A stretch of DNA of 64,000 nt from Candidatus Mycolicibacterium alkanivorans (GCF_022760805.1 NZ_JAIVFL010000001.1:2666001-2730000); one strand, 5' to 3'. Positions 17,785-26,851 are shown, counted from the stretch's first letter. A program made the numbers and translations. Notes: generated by a model not told the origin, from the letters alone.

Positions 17785-19503
17785 TCAGAACACCGGTGTC
17801 TCTTGGTAGCTGCCGAACACCTCCCGCAAGGCACCGGTGATCTCTCCCATGGAAAGATGCGCCCGGACGGCTTCGATGGTCGCGGGCATCAGGTTGGCGT
17901 TCTCGTCGCGCGCCACCGCCAGCAGAGTGTCGAGCGCAGCTTGCGCGCGTTGCGGGTCGCGGTCGGCTCGGGTCTGCTTGAGCCGCCGAATTTGGCGCGC
18001 TTCGGACTCTGGATCGAGCTTGTGGATCTCGATTTTCTGGTCTTCGGTTTCATCGACATATTTATTGACGCCGATCACCGGCCGATCACCGCTGGCTTTG
18101 CGCTTGGCGTAGTCGTAGGCGGTGTCGGAGATCTCCTTCTGGAAGAAACCTTGTTCGATGGCAGGCACGACGCCGCCCATCGCCTCGACCTTGTCCATGT
18201 ATTCCTGGATGCCTTTTTCGATCTCGTCGGTCAGGGCTTCCACGTAGTACGAACCGCCCAGCGGGTCGATCACATTGGGGACGTTCGTCTCGTCGGCGAT
18301 GATCTGCTGGGTCCGTAGGGCGAGCTTCATCGCCATCTCGCTGGGAATCGTGTAGGCCTCGTCGAGTCCGTTGGTGTGGATCGACTGGGCGCCACCGAGG
18401 ACCGCCGAGAGGGCCTGCAGTGCGGTGCGGACGATGTTCACCATGGGTTGGGGCTTGGTCAGCGTGGCGGCGGCGGTCTGGGCGTGGAAGCGCAGCCGCA
18501 TCGAGTTCGCCTTCTTGGCCCCGAAGTGCTCCTTCATCATCTTCGCGTAATACCGGCGAACGGCCCGGAACTTGGCGACCTCTTCGAACAAGTCGGCCTG
18601 GGAGACAAAGAAGAACGACAGCCGCGAGGCGAAAGTGTCGACGTCGATACCGGCCTTGATGACATCCTCGACGTAGGCCTTGGTGATGGCCATCGTGAAG
18701 GCGACCTCTTGCAGAGCGTTTCCGCCGGCCTCGCTGATGTGATACCCGCTGATGTTGACCGGGTTGTAGCGGGCCATGTTCTCGGCTCCGTAGGCGATGC
18801 AATCGCGGACGATGCGCATGCTTGGGCGCACGGGGAAGACCCATTCCTTCTGCGCGACATACTCTTTGAGGATGTCGTTCTGGATGGTCCCGGACAGCTT
18901 GTTGAGGTCCATGCCGCGGTCTTCCGCGACCGCGACGTACATCGCCAGCAGGATCCACGCCGACGGGTTGATGGTCATCGACACCGAGATGTTCTCCAGG
19001 TCGATACCGTCGAACAGAGCTGCCATGTCAGGCAGGACGTCGATCGCCACTCCCTCGCGGCCGACCTCGCCAAGGCTCATCTCGTCATCGCTGTCCAGAC
19101 CCATCAGCGTCGGCATGTCGAAGTCCACCGACAGACCGGTCTGGCCCTGGGCGATGAGGTACTGGAAGCGCTTGTTGGTTTCCTCGGCCTGTCCGAAGCC
19201 CGCGATCTGACGCATCGTCCACTTACGGCCGCGGTACATCGTCGGGTACGGACCGCGGGTGTAGGGAAATTGACCCGGGAGACCGATCTCGTCATAGCTT
19301 TCGGGAAGATCCTGCGGGCCGTAGACCCGCTTGACGGGCATTCCGACCCCGGTCAGGTAGCTCTCTCTGGACTCGGGAGCGCGGGCGACGAACTCGGCGA
19401 GCTCGTGGCTCTCCCACTGCTCGAGTTCCGCCTGGGCGCGCTTACGCAGTGCGTCGGTGGCGAGGCGCAGTTCCTCTGGGGTCGAGTGGTCATCGGCGGT
19501 CAT
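17785..19503 (-). CDS. hcmA: 2-hydroxyisobutyryl-CoA mutase, large (substrate-binding) subunit
   Basis: Protein of 572 residues from the ATG at 19503, which overlaps the meaH stop (ATGA); the frame open to 19671 is upstream overlap. It has the acyl-CoA mutase large-subunit TIM-barrel domain without a fused B12 domain. Ile100 in RQIAGFG replaces the Tyr of methylmalonyl-CoA mutase and Phe of isobutyryl-CoA mutase, and Asp127 in SVDFDM occupies the position known as Asp117 in Aquincola HcmA. These two residues define 2-hydroxyisobutyryl-CoA mutase. The reaction is 2-hydroxyisobutyryl-CoA to 3-hydroxybutyryl-CoA, needing adenosylcobalamin on HcmB. The C-terminus YQETPVF also matches the family. 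Confidence 0.93.
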   Translation of the reverse strand: MTADDHSTPEELRLATDALRKRAQAELEQWESHELAEFVARAPESRESYLTGVGMPVKRVYGPQDLPESYDEIGLPGQFPYTRGPYPTMYRGRKWTMRQIAGFGQAEETNKRFQYLIAQGQTGLSVDFDMPTLMGLDSDDEMSLGEVGREGVAIDVLPDMAALFDGIDLENISVSMTINPSAWILLAMYVAVAEDRGMDLNKLSGTIQNDILKEYVAQKEWVFPVRPSMRIVRDCIAYGAENMARYNPVNISGYHISEAGGNALQEVAFTMAITKAYVEDVIKAGIDVDTFASRLSFFFVSQADLFEEVAKFRAVRRYYAKMMKEHFGAKKANSMRLRFHAQTAAATLTKPQPMVNIVRTALQALSAVLGGAQSIHTNGLDEAYTIPSEMAMKLALRTQQIIADETNVPNVIDPLGGSYYVEALTDEIEKGIQEYMDKVEAMGGVVPAIEQGFFQKEISDTAYDYAKRKASGDRPVIGVNKYVDETEDQKIEIHKLDPESEARQIRRLKQTRADRDPQRAQAALDTLLAVARDENANLMPATIEAVRAHLSMGEITGALREVFGSYQETPVF

Positions 19504-20495
19504 GATTGTCCTTTTCCATTGATGTCGGTTGGGTCTACGGCCATGGCGGTCAGCAGCCGGGCGGCGGCTTGGCGCGGTTCGTCCGTGCGGGCGATGAGCG
19601 CGTCGACGGCTGCGTCGAATTCGCGATGTCCCGATCGCAGTGTCGCAGCGATCAGTGTTTCTGCTGCCCAACGGATTCGGGTTGCCGCGTTGCGGCGTTC
19701 GACGTCACGCATGGCACCGTTGTCGGTCATCCAGTGGCGGTGCTCAGCGGTCTTGTCCAGCAGCTCAGGGACGCCATCGCCGTCAGAGGCGGTGGTCTTG
19801 AGGATCGGTACGTCCCACTTGCCGGCCAGCCCGTGAGCCAGTCGCAGCGACTCCCGCAGCTGTTTGACCGTCAGGTCGGCGCCCGGGCGGTCCGCCTTGT
19901 TGACCACGTGGATGTCGGCGATCTCGATCAGTCCAGCTTTGATCGCCTGAATGTCATCACCGAGACCGGGGACGCTGACGACGAGCACCGTGTGGGCCAC
20001 GCTGATGACGTCGACTTCGGCTTGCCCGACACCGACCGTTTCGAGGATGACGACATCAAAGCCCGCGGCGTCGAGCAAGACGATGCCGTCGAGCACGGCC
20101 CGCGAGAGCCCGCCGGTGGCGCCCCGCGATGCCATCGACCGGATGAAGATGTCTTTGTTTCCTGCATGTTCGGTCATGCGGATGCGGTCGCCCAGGATCG
20201 CGCCCCCGGAGTAGGCACTGGAGGGGTCGACCGCCAGGATTGCCACCCGCGAGCCCCGGGCGACGTATTCGCGTGCCATCGCGGTCACCAGTGTGCTTTT
20301 TCCGCTGCCTGCCGGACCGGTGATACCGACGACGTGGGCCTGTCCGCTGTCCTTCCAGATTTCCGCCAGCAGTTCCGATGCTGCCTCGGCACGGCTTTCG
20401 ACCAGGGTCAGACCGCGGGCCAGGGAGACCTGCGAGCCCGCCCGGATGCGATCGGCCATGGCCACGACCGGTGAGGGGGTCGCGACCTGACTCAT
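19500..20495 (-). CDS. meaH: MeaB/ArgK-type GTPase chaperone of the mutase (MeaH)
   Basis: Protein of 331 residues, overlapping both neighbours by ATGA. G1 loop GPAGSGKST at about 60-68; further G-protein motifs around ETVGVGQAEVD and NKADRPGAD. MeaB-type GTPases load adenosylcobalamin onto mutases and remove damaged cofactor. Its place inside the operon between ligase and hcmA says it serves this mutase. Some relatives are fused to the mutase; here it is separate. Confidence 0.9.
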   Translation of the reverse strand: MSQVATPSPVVAMADRIRAGSQVSLARGLTLVESRAEAASELLAEIWKDSGQAHVVGITGPAGSGKSTLVTAMAREYVARGSRVAILAVDPSSAYSGGAILGDRIRMTEHAGNKDIFIRSMASRGATGGLSRAVLDGIVLLDAAGFDVVILETVGVGQAEVDVISVAHTVLVVSVPGLGDDIQAIKAGLIEIADIHVVNKADRPGADLTVKQLRESLRLAHGLAGKWDVPILKTTASDGDGVPELLDKTAEHRHWMTDNGAMRDVERRNAATRIRWAAETLIAATLRSGHREFDAAVDALIARTDEPRQAAARLLTAMAVDPTDINGKGQS

Positions 20496-21913
20496 GACGA
20501 ACTCCCCTGCCCCAGGGAGTCGAAGAGGTGGCGATCGTCGATGACGCGGCGGGCCTTGAAATCGGTGCGTTCGAACGTGGCGGGCTGTACCGTCACGACT
20601 TTCGCTCCCACTCCGAGGACTGTACGAAGGTCCTCGCTGACCCGCTTGACCCAGACATCCTCTGCGACAGTTGTTTTCGCGGCATCAAATTCGACCTGGA
20701 CGAGCAGTTCGTCCATCGTGCCGGTTCGGGAGATGACGATGCGGTGTTCGCCGCCGTATCCCTCGGCGCTCATCACCACGTCGTCGATCGCGTTGGGCTG
20801 CACGTTCTCGCCGCGGATTTGGAACATGTCGTCGATGCGGCCGTAGATGCCCTTGGGCAGAAATGGGTATGTGCGGCCGCGGGAGGAGTCGGGCGCTTCC
20901 CACCGGGTGAGGTCGTTGGACAGCAGTCGGATCATCGGCTGTGAGGTGCGCTCGAGCGTCGTGTAGACGGGTGTGCCCTCGGAACCGTAAGGCACGCGCG
21001 TCATCGACGTGGGGTCACACACCTCGGTGTACACCAAATCCTGCCAGGTGAACACGCCCGGCTCGTTCGACGCGGCGCCAAGCGACATCCACGGCGCGAC
21101 TTCACCCATACTGCCGGAGTCGTAGACCTCGACGTCGAACGCATCGATGATCCGCTGCCGGATCGCCGGGACGCTCGCCCCTGGTTCGCCCGAGAAGAAC
21201 ATCTTGCGCAGGCCCAGAGCGCGCGGATCAATGTCGTTATCGCGAGCAACCTCGGCCAGACGCAGCGCGTAAGAGGGCGTGCCGTAGAACACCGTCGCAC
21301 GCATCTGGCGCATCCACTGCAGCGTCCGCAGACTCTGCCCCTGCACACCGGCACCGAACGGGAACACTGCGGCGCCCAGGCGTTCCGCGCCGCTGTAGGC
21401 ACCCCACGAGCCCCAATACTGTGTCAGCGGGGAACCGATCAGCACGACGTCCTCGGGCCGGATCCCCATGCCCCACATGATGCGGGCATGCGCGTTCGCG
21501 ATGGCGACCCAGTCACGCTGGCAGATCCCGAACGCGGTCGGACGCCCGGTGGTTCCCGACGTGCCCTTGATGTGGGTGACCTCGACGGGATCAACGCAGA
21601 GATAGCTGCCGTACGGTTGGTGGGCGGCCTGGTCGGTGCGCAGTTCATCTTTGTAGATCACCGGAACTTGCTCAAACGCCTCCAGTGACGTGATGTCGCC
21701 GGGTTCCAGACCGGCCTCGGACCACTTGCGGCGGTAGAACGGTGCGTGTTCCCAGGCGTAAGCCATCAGCTGCTGTATGCGTCCAAGGATCGCCTCGTCG
21801 CGCTGCTCGGGGTCCATCGTCTCGCGGACCGGAAACCAGTGTTGTTGCCCGGCCGGTGGCCGGTACCCCGCATCATAGGACGGCGGCCAGCTCCAAGACT
21901 CCATCTGTGCCAT
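20492..21913 (-). CDS. hcl: 2-hydroxyisobutyrate-CoA ligase (phenylacetate-CoA-ligase-like AMP-forming enzyme)
   Basis: Protein of 473 residues. The adenylation P-loop-like motif KGTSGTTGRPT lies at about 116-126. A PaaK-like domain order is visible: SGEPGAS, YDSGSMGE, a C-terminal domain with IRGENVQPNAIDD, and DFKARRVIDDR with the late lysine. It starts in the hcmB stop (TGATG) and overlaps meaH, so the four genes are translated as one unit. By position it activates 2-hydroxyisobutyrate for HcmAB, as the homologous ligase does in tert-butanol degraders. Specificity is inferred from context. Confidence 0.85.
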   Translation of the reverse strand: MAQMESWSWPPSYDAGYRPPAGQQHWFPVRETMDPEQRDEAILGRIQQLMAYAWEHAPFYRRKWSEAGLEPGDITSLEAFEQVPVIYKDELRTDQAAHQPYGSYLCVDPVEVTHIKGTSGTTGRPTAFGICQRDWVAIANAHARIMWGMGIRPEDVVLIGSPLTQYWGSWGAYSGAERLGAAVFPFGAGVQGQSLRTLQWMRQMRATVFYGTPSYALRLAEVARDNDIDPRALGLRKMFFSGEPGASVPAIRQRIIDAFDVEVYDSGSMGEVAPWMSLGAASNEPGVFTWQDLVYTEVCDPTSMTRVPYGSEGTPVYTTLERTSQPMIRLLSNDLTRWEAPDSSRGRTYPFLPKGIYGRIDDMFQIRGENVQPNAIDDVVMSAEGYGGEHRIVISRTGTMDELLVQVEFDAAKTTVAEDVWVKRVSEDLRTVLGVGAKVVTVQPATFERTDFKARRVIDDRHLFDSLGQGSSS

Positions 21914-22335
21914 CAGGAGCTCGCCTCCACCGCGGCGGCCGCCTTGATGACCTCGACGATTTTCTCCGGGGTGGTGTCTTGGCCGAGGACCGCGGCGACG
22001 CCCATCTTCTGCAGTTCGATCTCATCCTCATCGGGCATCACGCCGCCGGCCACGATCGCAAAGCGCGGGCGCTCGTCCATCTGATCGAGAATCTCGAAGA
22101 TCTTGGTGAAGATCGGCATGTGGGCGCCCGACAGCAGACTCACGCCGAGCACGTCGACGTCCTCCTGGCTGGCGGCTTCGACGACCTGAGCCGGGCTGCG
22201 ATGCAGGCCGGTGTAGATCACCTCCATGCCGGCGTCTCGCAGGGTGCGGGCGACGACCTTGACACCACGGTCGTGTCCGTCGAGTCCGATCTTCGCCAGC
22301 ATCACTCGGATGGGCAGCACCGACGGTTGGTTCAT
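21913..22335 (-). CDS. hcmB: 2-hydroxyisobutyryl-CoA mutase, small (B12-binding) subunit
   Basis: Protein of 140 residues started at the ATG at 22335; the longer open frame to 22509 would cross the operator and promoter. The cobalamin-binding signature D19-G-H21-D-R-G24 (DxHxxG) is followed by the GxSxL (VLGVSLLSG) and GG (VAGGVMPDED) motifs of the flavodoxin-like B12 fold. First gene of the operon. It holds adenosylcobalamin base-off with His21 as the lower ligand, and pairs with HcmA. Confidence 0.93.
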   Translation of the reverse strand: MNQPSVLPIRVMLAKIGLDGHDRGVKVVARTLRDAGMEVIYTGLHRSPAQVVEAASQEDVDVLGVSLLSGAHMPIFTKIFEILDQMDERPRFAIVAGGVMPDEDEIELQKMGVAAVLGQDTTPEKIVEVIKAAAAVEASS

Positions 22336-22367
22336 GAATTTGCCTATTCTGTGGGACGACCAAACTG

Positions 22368-22378
22368 TGGTTCTACCA
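22368..22378. promoter_or_regulatory. FadR-type operator before hcmB
   Basis: TGGTtctACCA at 22368-22378, 33 bp upstream of hcmB. A further inverted half (ACCA at 22359-22362) forms ACCAaacTGTGGT next to it. Its sequence is identical to the site at 29961-29971 before cobG. Confidence 0.65.
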
Positions 22379-22587
22379 TAGACGCGGTAACGTGATGTGT
22401 GCAACACCCGAGGGCTGATTTTGATCGCGCCCACAGCAGCCCGGCGGTCGTCGCGTGCGACGATCAGGCGGCCTCGGGCAGTATCTCTCTCTCTCTCACG
22501 AAAATTCACGTGACCACAGCTGGTGAGGCGTGCGTGGGTGACTCGCCAGCTGTGGCGGGTGGGGTGATCGAGGTTGGCGCGTTGTTG

Positions 22588-23829
22588 TTATGCGGTGTTG
22601 GTGAGGGGTTGGAGGCTGACTCGGTAGCCGAGGGATTCGAGCTGACTGATCGCGTGTGCCTTGGTTTTGGCTGGGATACGGCGGGTGAAGTAGTCGGCGC
22701 CGGGATCACGGTAGAACTCGCCGTTGGTGAGCATGTTCCACACCGCCACGAGGATGGAATGTTCGAGTGCAACAAGTGCTTTCATCGGACCTCGACGGGC
22801 GGCGATACGCCGGTATTTGGCTGAGAGGTAGGTTCCCTTCGAGCGGGACGCGGCTAGCGCGGCAGTCCCGAGGGCCCCTTTCAAATACCGGTTTCCGTGC
22901 CGGGTTTTGGTCGACTTCACCTTGCCCGCGGACTCGTTGGATCCGGGTGCGGTGCCCGCCCACGACGCCAGATGCCCGGCGGTGGCAAATACGCTCATGT
23001 CGGCGCCGGTCTCGGCGAGCAGCACCTCAGCGACGATCCTTGAGACGCCCGGGATGCTCGTCAGCAGTTCCCGGGCCGCCGCTAAAGGTGTCACCGCCAC
23101 GCCGATCCTGTCATCGAGGTCGGCTAACGCCTGCCCGTACTGGTCGATCAGATTCAGGTGCATCCTGATCAAGTATCCGTGGTGGGGGGTGAACCGGCCG
23201 GTCAGCGCCTCGGTGAGGGTCGGGATCTTCGAGCGCATCCGGCGTTGGGCCAGATCTGCCATCGCCGCCGGCCCCGACTGGCCCGCGATGAGGGCCTCCA
23301 GCATCGCCCTGCCCGAGACTCCCATGATGTCGGTGGCGACCGAGGACAGTTTGATGCCGGCGTCCTCGAGGACTTTCTCGATGCGCTGCACCTGCCGTGC
23401 GCGGTCGCGGGTCAGGGTGGTGCGGGCGCGGGTGAGATCGCGTAGTTCCCGGATTGGTTGGGGCGGCACCAGCGATCCGCGTAGCAACCCGTGCGCACCC
23501 AAATCGGCCAGCCAGGCAGCATCGGAGACATCGGTCTTGCGGCCCGGCATGTTGCGGGCGTCGTGGGCGTTGACCAGCATCACCGTCAGGGTGTCTTCGA
23601 GGAGGTAGAAGTACGGCTTCCAATAATCGCCCGTCGCTTCCATCACCACACAGTTGACCCTTTGGTCGAGCAGGTGCTCACGCAACGCCAGGATCTGACC
23701 CGACATCGCACCCCACGTCGTCACCGTGGCCGATGTCGGTGTGCTCCCAGAGCCTTGGACCCGGACGCAGACTTTGGCGTCCCTCTTTGAGATATCTATT
23801 CCCGCGCACCGCGGATGTATCACTTCCAT
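22588..23829 (-). CDS. IS110-family transposase (element A)
   Basis: Protein of 413 residues. The N-terminal RuvC-like DEDD domain starts CAGIDISKRDAKV and continues with VVMEATGDYWKP and KTDVSDAAWLADL. The C-terminal Tnp20 domain contains SIPGVSRIVAEVLLAETG and the catalytic-serine region AGTAPGSNESAGK. It appears intact. Clearly homologous along its full length to element B, but not a recent copy. Confidence 0.92.
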   Translation of the reverse strand: MEVIHPRCAGIDISKRDAKVCVRVQGSGSTPTSATVTTWGAMSGQILALREHLLDQRVNCVVMEATGDYWKPYFYLLEDTLTVMLVNAHDARNMPGRKTDVSDAAWLADLGAHGLLRGSLVPPQPIRELRDLTRARTTLTRDRARQVQRIEKVLEDAGIKLSSVATDIMGVSGRAMLEALIAGQSGPAAMADLAQRRMRSKIPTLTEALTGRFTPHHGYLIRMHLNLIDQYGQALADLDDRIGVAVTPLAAARELLTSIPGVSRIVAEVLLAETGADMSVFATAGHLASWAGTAPGSNESAGKVKSTKTRHGNRYLKGALGTAALAASRSKGTYLSAKYRRIAARRGPMKALVALEHSILVAVWNMLTNGEFYRDPGADYFTRRIPAKTKAHAISQLESLGYRVSLQPLTNTA

Positions 23830-23975
23830 CGCCGATCACCTCAGCATTCCCATTGCAGTTTCATTGCAGGCGTGTGGGTTACGGGGAGGGCGGGGGTAAA
23901 ACAGAAATCTCTCACTCGTGCTCGAAGGCAACACTCCACGGTCCCCGCGGATGACGATCATGCCCTCCACCACCA
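23830..23975 (-). ncRNA. Putative IS110 bridge RNA region (element A)
   Basis: Beginning about 50 bp upstream of the transposase start, a ~90-bp block (23882-23971) is strongly conserved with the equivalent block of element B: the same order of a GGGGAGGGCGGG run, an AAACAG/AATCT segment, CACTCGTGCTCGA, TCCACGGT and TGCCCTCCACC. IS110 recombinases use a structured RNA encoded in this non-coding end to choose target and donor. Conservation where nothing is coded supports the call; RNA limits are unknown. Confidence 0.5.
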
Positions 23976-24203
23976 TGCTGACACGCAGGCTCACCGGCAC
24001 CACAGGCTGATCGGGGTTGGCCGCAACACACACCTGGAAAGCCTGCACCCTTCACGCGGTATCACGCCAGAGTCGGCGTCGACCATCGGCACAGGTGAGG
24101 TCGCCACCATTTTCCGTCCCCACGGAGGGGCCAGCGCAGCGCCCCTGAATTGCTGACACGAAAATTGGGTGACCACAACGGGTGACCCTGCTTGTTTGGC
24201 GGG

Positions 24204-25448
24204 TTATGCAGACTGGGTGAGTGGTTCCAGTGTGACTCGGTAGCCGAGGGATTCGAGTTGGTTGATTGCCCGGGATTTGGTTCGGGCGGGCTGGTGGGCG
24301 GTGTAGTAGTTCGCGCCGGGGTCGCGGTAGAAGTCGCCGTTGGTGAGCATGTTGTGGGCGGCGGTGATCATGGCGTGTTCGATGGCGACGATGGCGCGCA
24401 TCGGGCCGCGTCGGGTGGCGATGCGCTTGTATTTGGCGGACAAGTAGGTGTTCTTGGAGCGGGCTGCGGACAGCGCGGCGATTCCGAGGACGCCCTTGAG
24501 GTAGCGGTTGCCGGGCCGGGTTTTGGTGGATTTGACCCGTCCGGCGGACTCGTTGGAACCGGGCGAGACTCCCGCCCAGGATGCCAGATGCCCGGCGGTG
24601 GGGAACACGCTCATGTCGCCGCCGGTTTCGGCGATGAACACTTCAGCGACGATCCGGGAGAATCCCGGGATGCTCATCAGCAGGTCCCGGGCCGGGAGAA
24701 AAGGTTCCATCGCCGCCTCGATGCGCTCATCGAGTCGACCGATGTCGGCGGTGTGGGCGTCGATGCGGTCCAGAAACAGTCGCGCCATGAACGCGTGGTG
24801 GTCGTTGAAGCGTCCGGTCAGCGCTTCGGTCAAGGCCGGGATCTTCGAGCGCAGCCGGCGCCGGGCCAGATCGGCCAGGGCAGCGGGGTCACGCTGGCCC
24901 GCGATCAGCGCTTCGAGCATCGCCCGGCCCGAGACGCCGGTGATGTCGGTGGCCACCGAGGACAGTTTGATGCCGGCGTCTTCGAGCAGTTTCTCCAGTC
25001 GCTGCACCTCGCGGGTGCGTTCGCGGGTGATCACGGTGCGGGCGCGGGTCAGATCGCGCAACGCCCGGATCGGCGCCGGAGGCACGAACGACGCCTTCAC
25101 CAGCCCGTGGGCGCCCAGATCGGCCAGCCACGCGGCATCGGAGACGTCGGTTTTGCGGCCGGGTAGGCCTCGCACCGAGGCGGCGTTGACCAGCACCACG
25201 TCGAGTTCGTCGTCGAGCAGGTAGTAGAACGGTTTCCAATAGTCGCTGGTGGACTCGATCACTACGCAGCTGACCTTGGCTGCCACCAGGTGCTCACGTA
25301 GCGCCAGGATCTGGCTGGTCGTCGCGCCCCAGGTCGTCACCGTCGCTGCGGTGGCCCGCCGGCCGTGGCCTTGCACCCGGATGCAGACCTTGGCGTCCTT
25401 CTTCGAGCAGTCGATCCCCGCGCACCGCGGGTGCATCACATCCATCAC
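24204..25448 (-). CDS. IS110-family transposase (element B)
   Basis: Protein of 414 residues with the same RuvC-like start (CAGIDCSKKDAKV), KTDVSDAAWLADLG, and serine-bearing AGVSPGSNESAGR of the IS110 group. The C-terminal ends of A and B share AKTKAHAI/ARTKSRAI-NQLESLGYRV-type sequence. Apparently complete. Confidence 0.92.
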   Translation of the reverse strand: MMDVMHPRCAGIDCSKKDAKVCIRVQGHGRRATAATVTTWGATTSQILALREHLVAAKVSCVVIESTSDYWKPFYYLLDDELDVVLVNAASVRGLPGRKTDVSDAAWLADLGAHGLVKASFVPPAPIRALRDLTRARTVITRERTREVQRLEKLLEDAGIKLSSVATDITGVSGRAMLEALIAGQRDPAALADLARRRLRSKIPALTEALTGRFNDHHAFMARLFLDRIDAHTADIGRLDERIEAAMEPFLPARDLLMSIPGFSRIVAEVFIAETGGDMSVFPTAGHLASWAGVSPGSNESAGRVKSTKTRPGNRYLKGVLGIAALSAARSKNTYLSAKYKRIATRRGPMRAIVAIEHAMITAAHNMLTNGDFYRDPGANYYTAHQPARTKSRAINQLESLGYRVTLEPLTQSA

Positions 25449-25590
25449 CCATCACCTCAATCTGATGTACCGTAATTCCTTGTTGTGGAGGGTGTTTCGG
25501 GGAGGGCGGGAGTGAAACAGGAATCTGACACTCGTGCTCGACGGCAACATTCCACGGTTCCCGTGGACAAGATGTGCCCTCCACCCCAAG
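25449..25590 (-). ncRNA. Putative IS110 bridge RNA region (element B)
   Basis: The conserved ~90-bp block at 25498-25586 is at the same distance from the transposase as in element A. Differences between copies are scattered single substitutions, as expected for a structured RNA, and a local hairpin (CCACGGttCCCGTGG) is retained. Confidence 0.48.
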
Positions 25591-25780
25591 CTAGCCTGCG
25601 GGCTCACATGGCAACATAGAGCGACCGGGGTCGACCGAAACACTCCATCAGCATCAACCCGGGCCACCGCTGAGACAACCCCGTACCCGACCGGCGGACG
25701 AGCAGCAAATTTTCGCCCACCACGGCGGGGCGCAGCCCCTCAAAAGCTAGCCAGAAAAGTGCAAACCAGTTAGGACACGC

Positions 25781-26851
25781 ATGATTTCGCAGGCATTCGG
25801 GGAGCCCTCGCTGCAGCGCCAGGGGCGATTGGGCATGATTACGTTGCGCAAACCAGCGTCGATCAATGCGATCGGGCCAGAGGACATCGCCGCCATCACC
25901 ACGGCGCTGCGGAGCGCAGTGGCGGACCCGGCCGTCGAGACGGTCCTGATCCGGGGGGAAGGGCACCGCGGATTCTGCGCGGGCGGCGACATCAAACGCG
26001 TCCACCACATGATCACCTCAGGCCGGCTAGATCAGCTTGCGGCCTTTTGGTCCGAGGAATACCGCCTGGACCACTTGATTTCCACCTGTCCCAAGCCGGT
26101 GGTGTCGATCGCACACGGGCTGAGCCTGGGGGGTGGGGTGGGCTTGGCGTCACATGCCGCGTATCGGGTGGTCACCGACTCGACCCGGATGGGTATGCCC
26201 GAGGTACTTATCGGTTTGTCACCCGATATCGGGGGTCTGTGGCTGTATTCACGAGCGCCAGGGCATACCGGAGTCTTTGCTGCGCTCACCGCTGTACACC
26301 TCAGTGCTGGCGACGCGCTCTATATGGGGCTCGCCGATCACTACCTGCCCGATGATCAGATCGACACGCTGATCGACCGGCTGCATCGCCTGCCTCCAGC
26401 AGAGGCACTGGCCGGGTTCGACCATCAGCCGGTCCCGTCGTGGGTCGCGGCGCACCGCGACGCCATCGACAAGATCTTTGGTGCGCACTCCGTTCCAGAA
26501 ATCCTGGCGTTGGCCGACGCAGCCAACACCGACGCACCCGATGCCTATGCCGTGGCAGATGCCGCGGTCACGGCGTTGACCACCGGATCACCGACGGCCC
26601 TGTGTGTCACGTTCGAGGCGCTGCGCAGGGCGACGTCAATGGCAACCTTGGGGCAGTGCCTGGAGCAGGATTTGCGGGTCGGCCAGCATTGTTCGCGGCA
26701 CCCGGATCTTCGAGAGGGCATCCGGGCGCGCGTTGTTGACAAGGACCGCACGCCGCACTGGCAACCAGCCGCCCTCGCCGAGGTCACGGCAGCCGACATT
26801 GACCGATTCTTCGAGCCGATCGGGACGGCCCTGCATCTCAGCGACTGGTGA
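25781..26851 (+). CDS. 3-hydroxyisobutyryl-CoA hydrolase-like protein (crotonase superfamily)
   Basis: Protein of 356 residues. Oxyanion-hole motifs GFCAGGDIK and GLSLGGGVGLA; catalytic Glu and Asp in GMPEVLIGLSPDIGG; C-terminal ECH_2 segment with EGIRARVVDKDR. This is the HIBCH type rather than a plain enoyl-CoA hydratase. Classical HIBCH acts in valine breakdown. Here it may release CoA from stalled hydroxy-C4-CoA esters, or serve an isobutyrate branch; neither is shown. It sits directly after IS110 element B and converges with cobA, overlapping its 3' end by 14 bp. Confidence 0.78.
   Translation: MISQAFGEPSLQRQGRLGMITLRKPASINAIGPEDIAAITTALRSAVADPAVETVLIRGEGHRGFCAGGDIKRVHHMITSGRLDQLAAFWSEEYRLDHLISTCPKPVVSIAHGLSLGGGVGLASHAAYRVVTDSTRMGMPEVLIGLSPDIGGLWLYSRAPGHTGVFAALTAVHLSAGDALYMGLADHYLPDDQIDTLIDRLHRLPPAEALAGFDHQPVPSWVAAHRDAIDKIFGAHSVPEILALADAANTDAPDAYAVADAAVTALTTGSPTALCVTFEALRRATSMATLGQCLEQDLRVGQHCSRHPDLREGIRARVVDKDRTPHWQPAALAEVTAADIDRFFEPIGTALHLSDW

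Larger units (their letters stand above)
22497..24158. mobile_element. IS110-family element A
   Basis: Transposase plus a ~330-bp non-coding stretch upstream of it. The end downstream of the transposase starts near CACGAAAATT at 22497, matching the same end of element B at 24159. IS110 elements lack long inverted repeats, so the borders are approximate. The upstream end abuts element B, so the two stand head-to-tail. A short (CT)n run precedes 22497. Confidence 0.7.
24159..25750. mobile_element. IS110-family element B
   Basis: Organised as element A: the transposase on the minus strand with ~300 bp of non-coding DNA upstream. It abuts element A, and its own far end lies about 30 bp before the hydrolase-like gene at 25781. 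Borders are approximate. Confidence 0.68.

Noticed and set aside
17785..19503. Methylmalonyl-CoA mutase or isobutyryl-CoA mutase as identity of the large subunit
   Set aside because: Ile100 and Asp127 at the substrate-determining positions, a separate small subunit and a ligase in the operon favour 2-hydroxyisobutyryl-CoA mutase.
18376..19836. 486-codon open frame opposite hcmA
   Set aside because: Shadow frame; hcmA on the other strand has clear family motifs throughout.
22485..22499. (CT)n run
   Set aside because: Short simple repeat at the border of the IS110 element; no sign of function.
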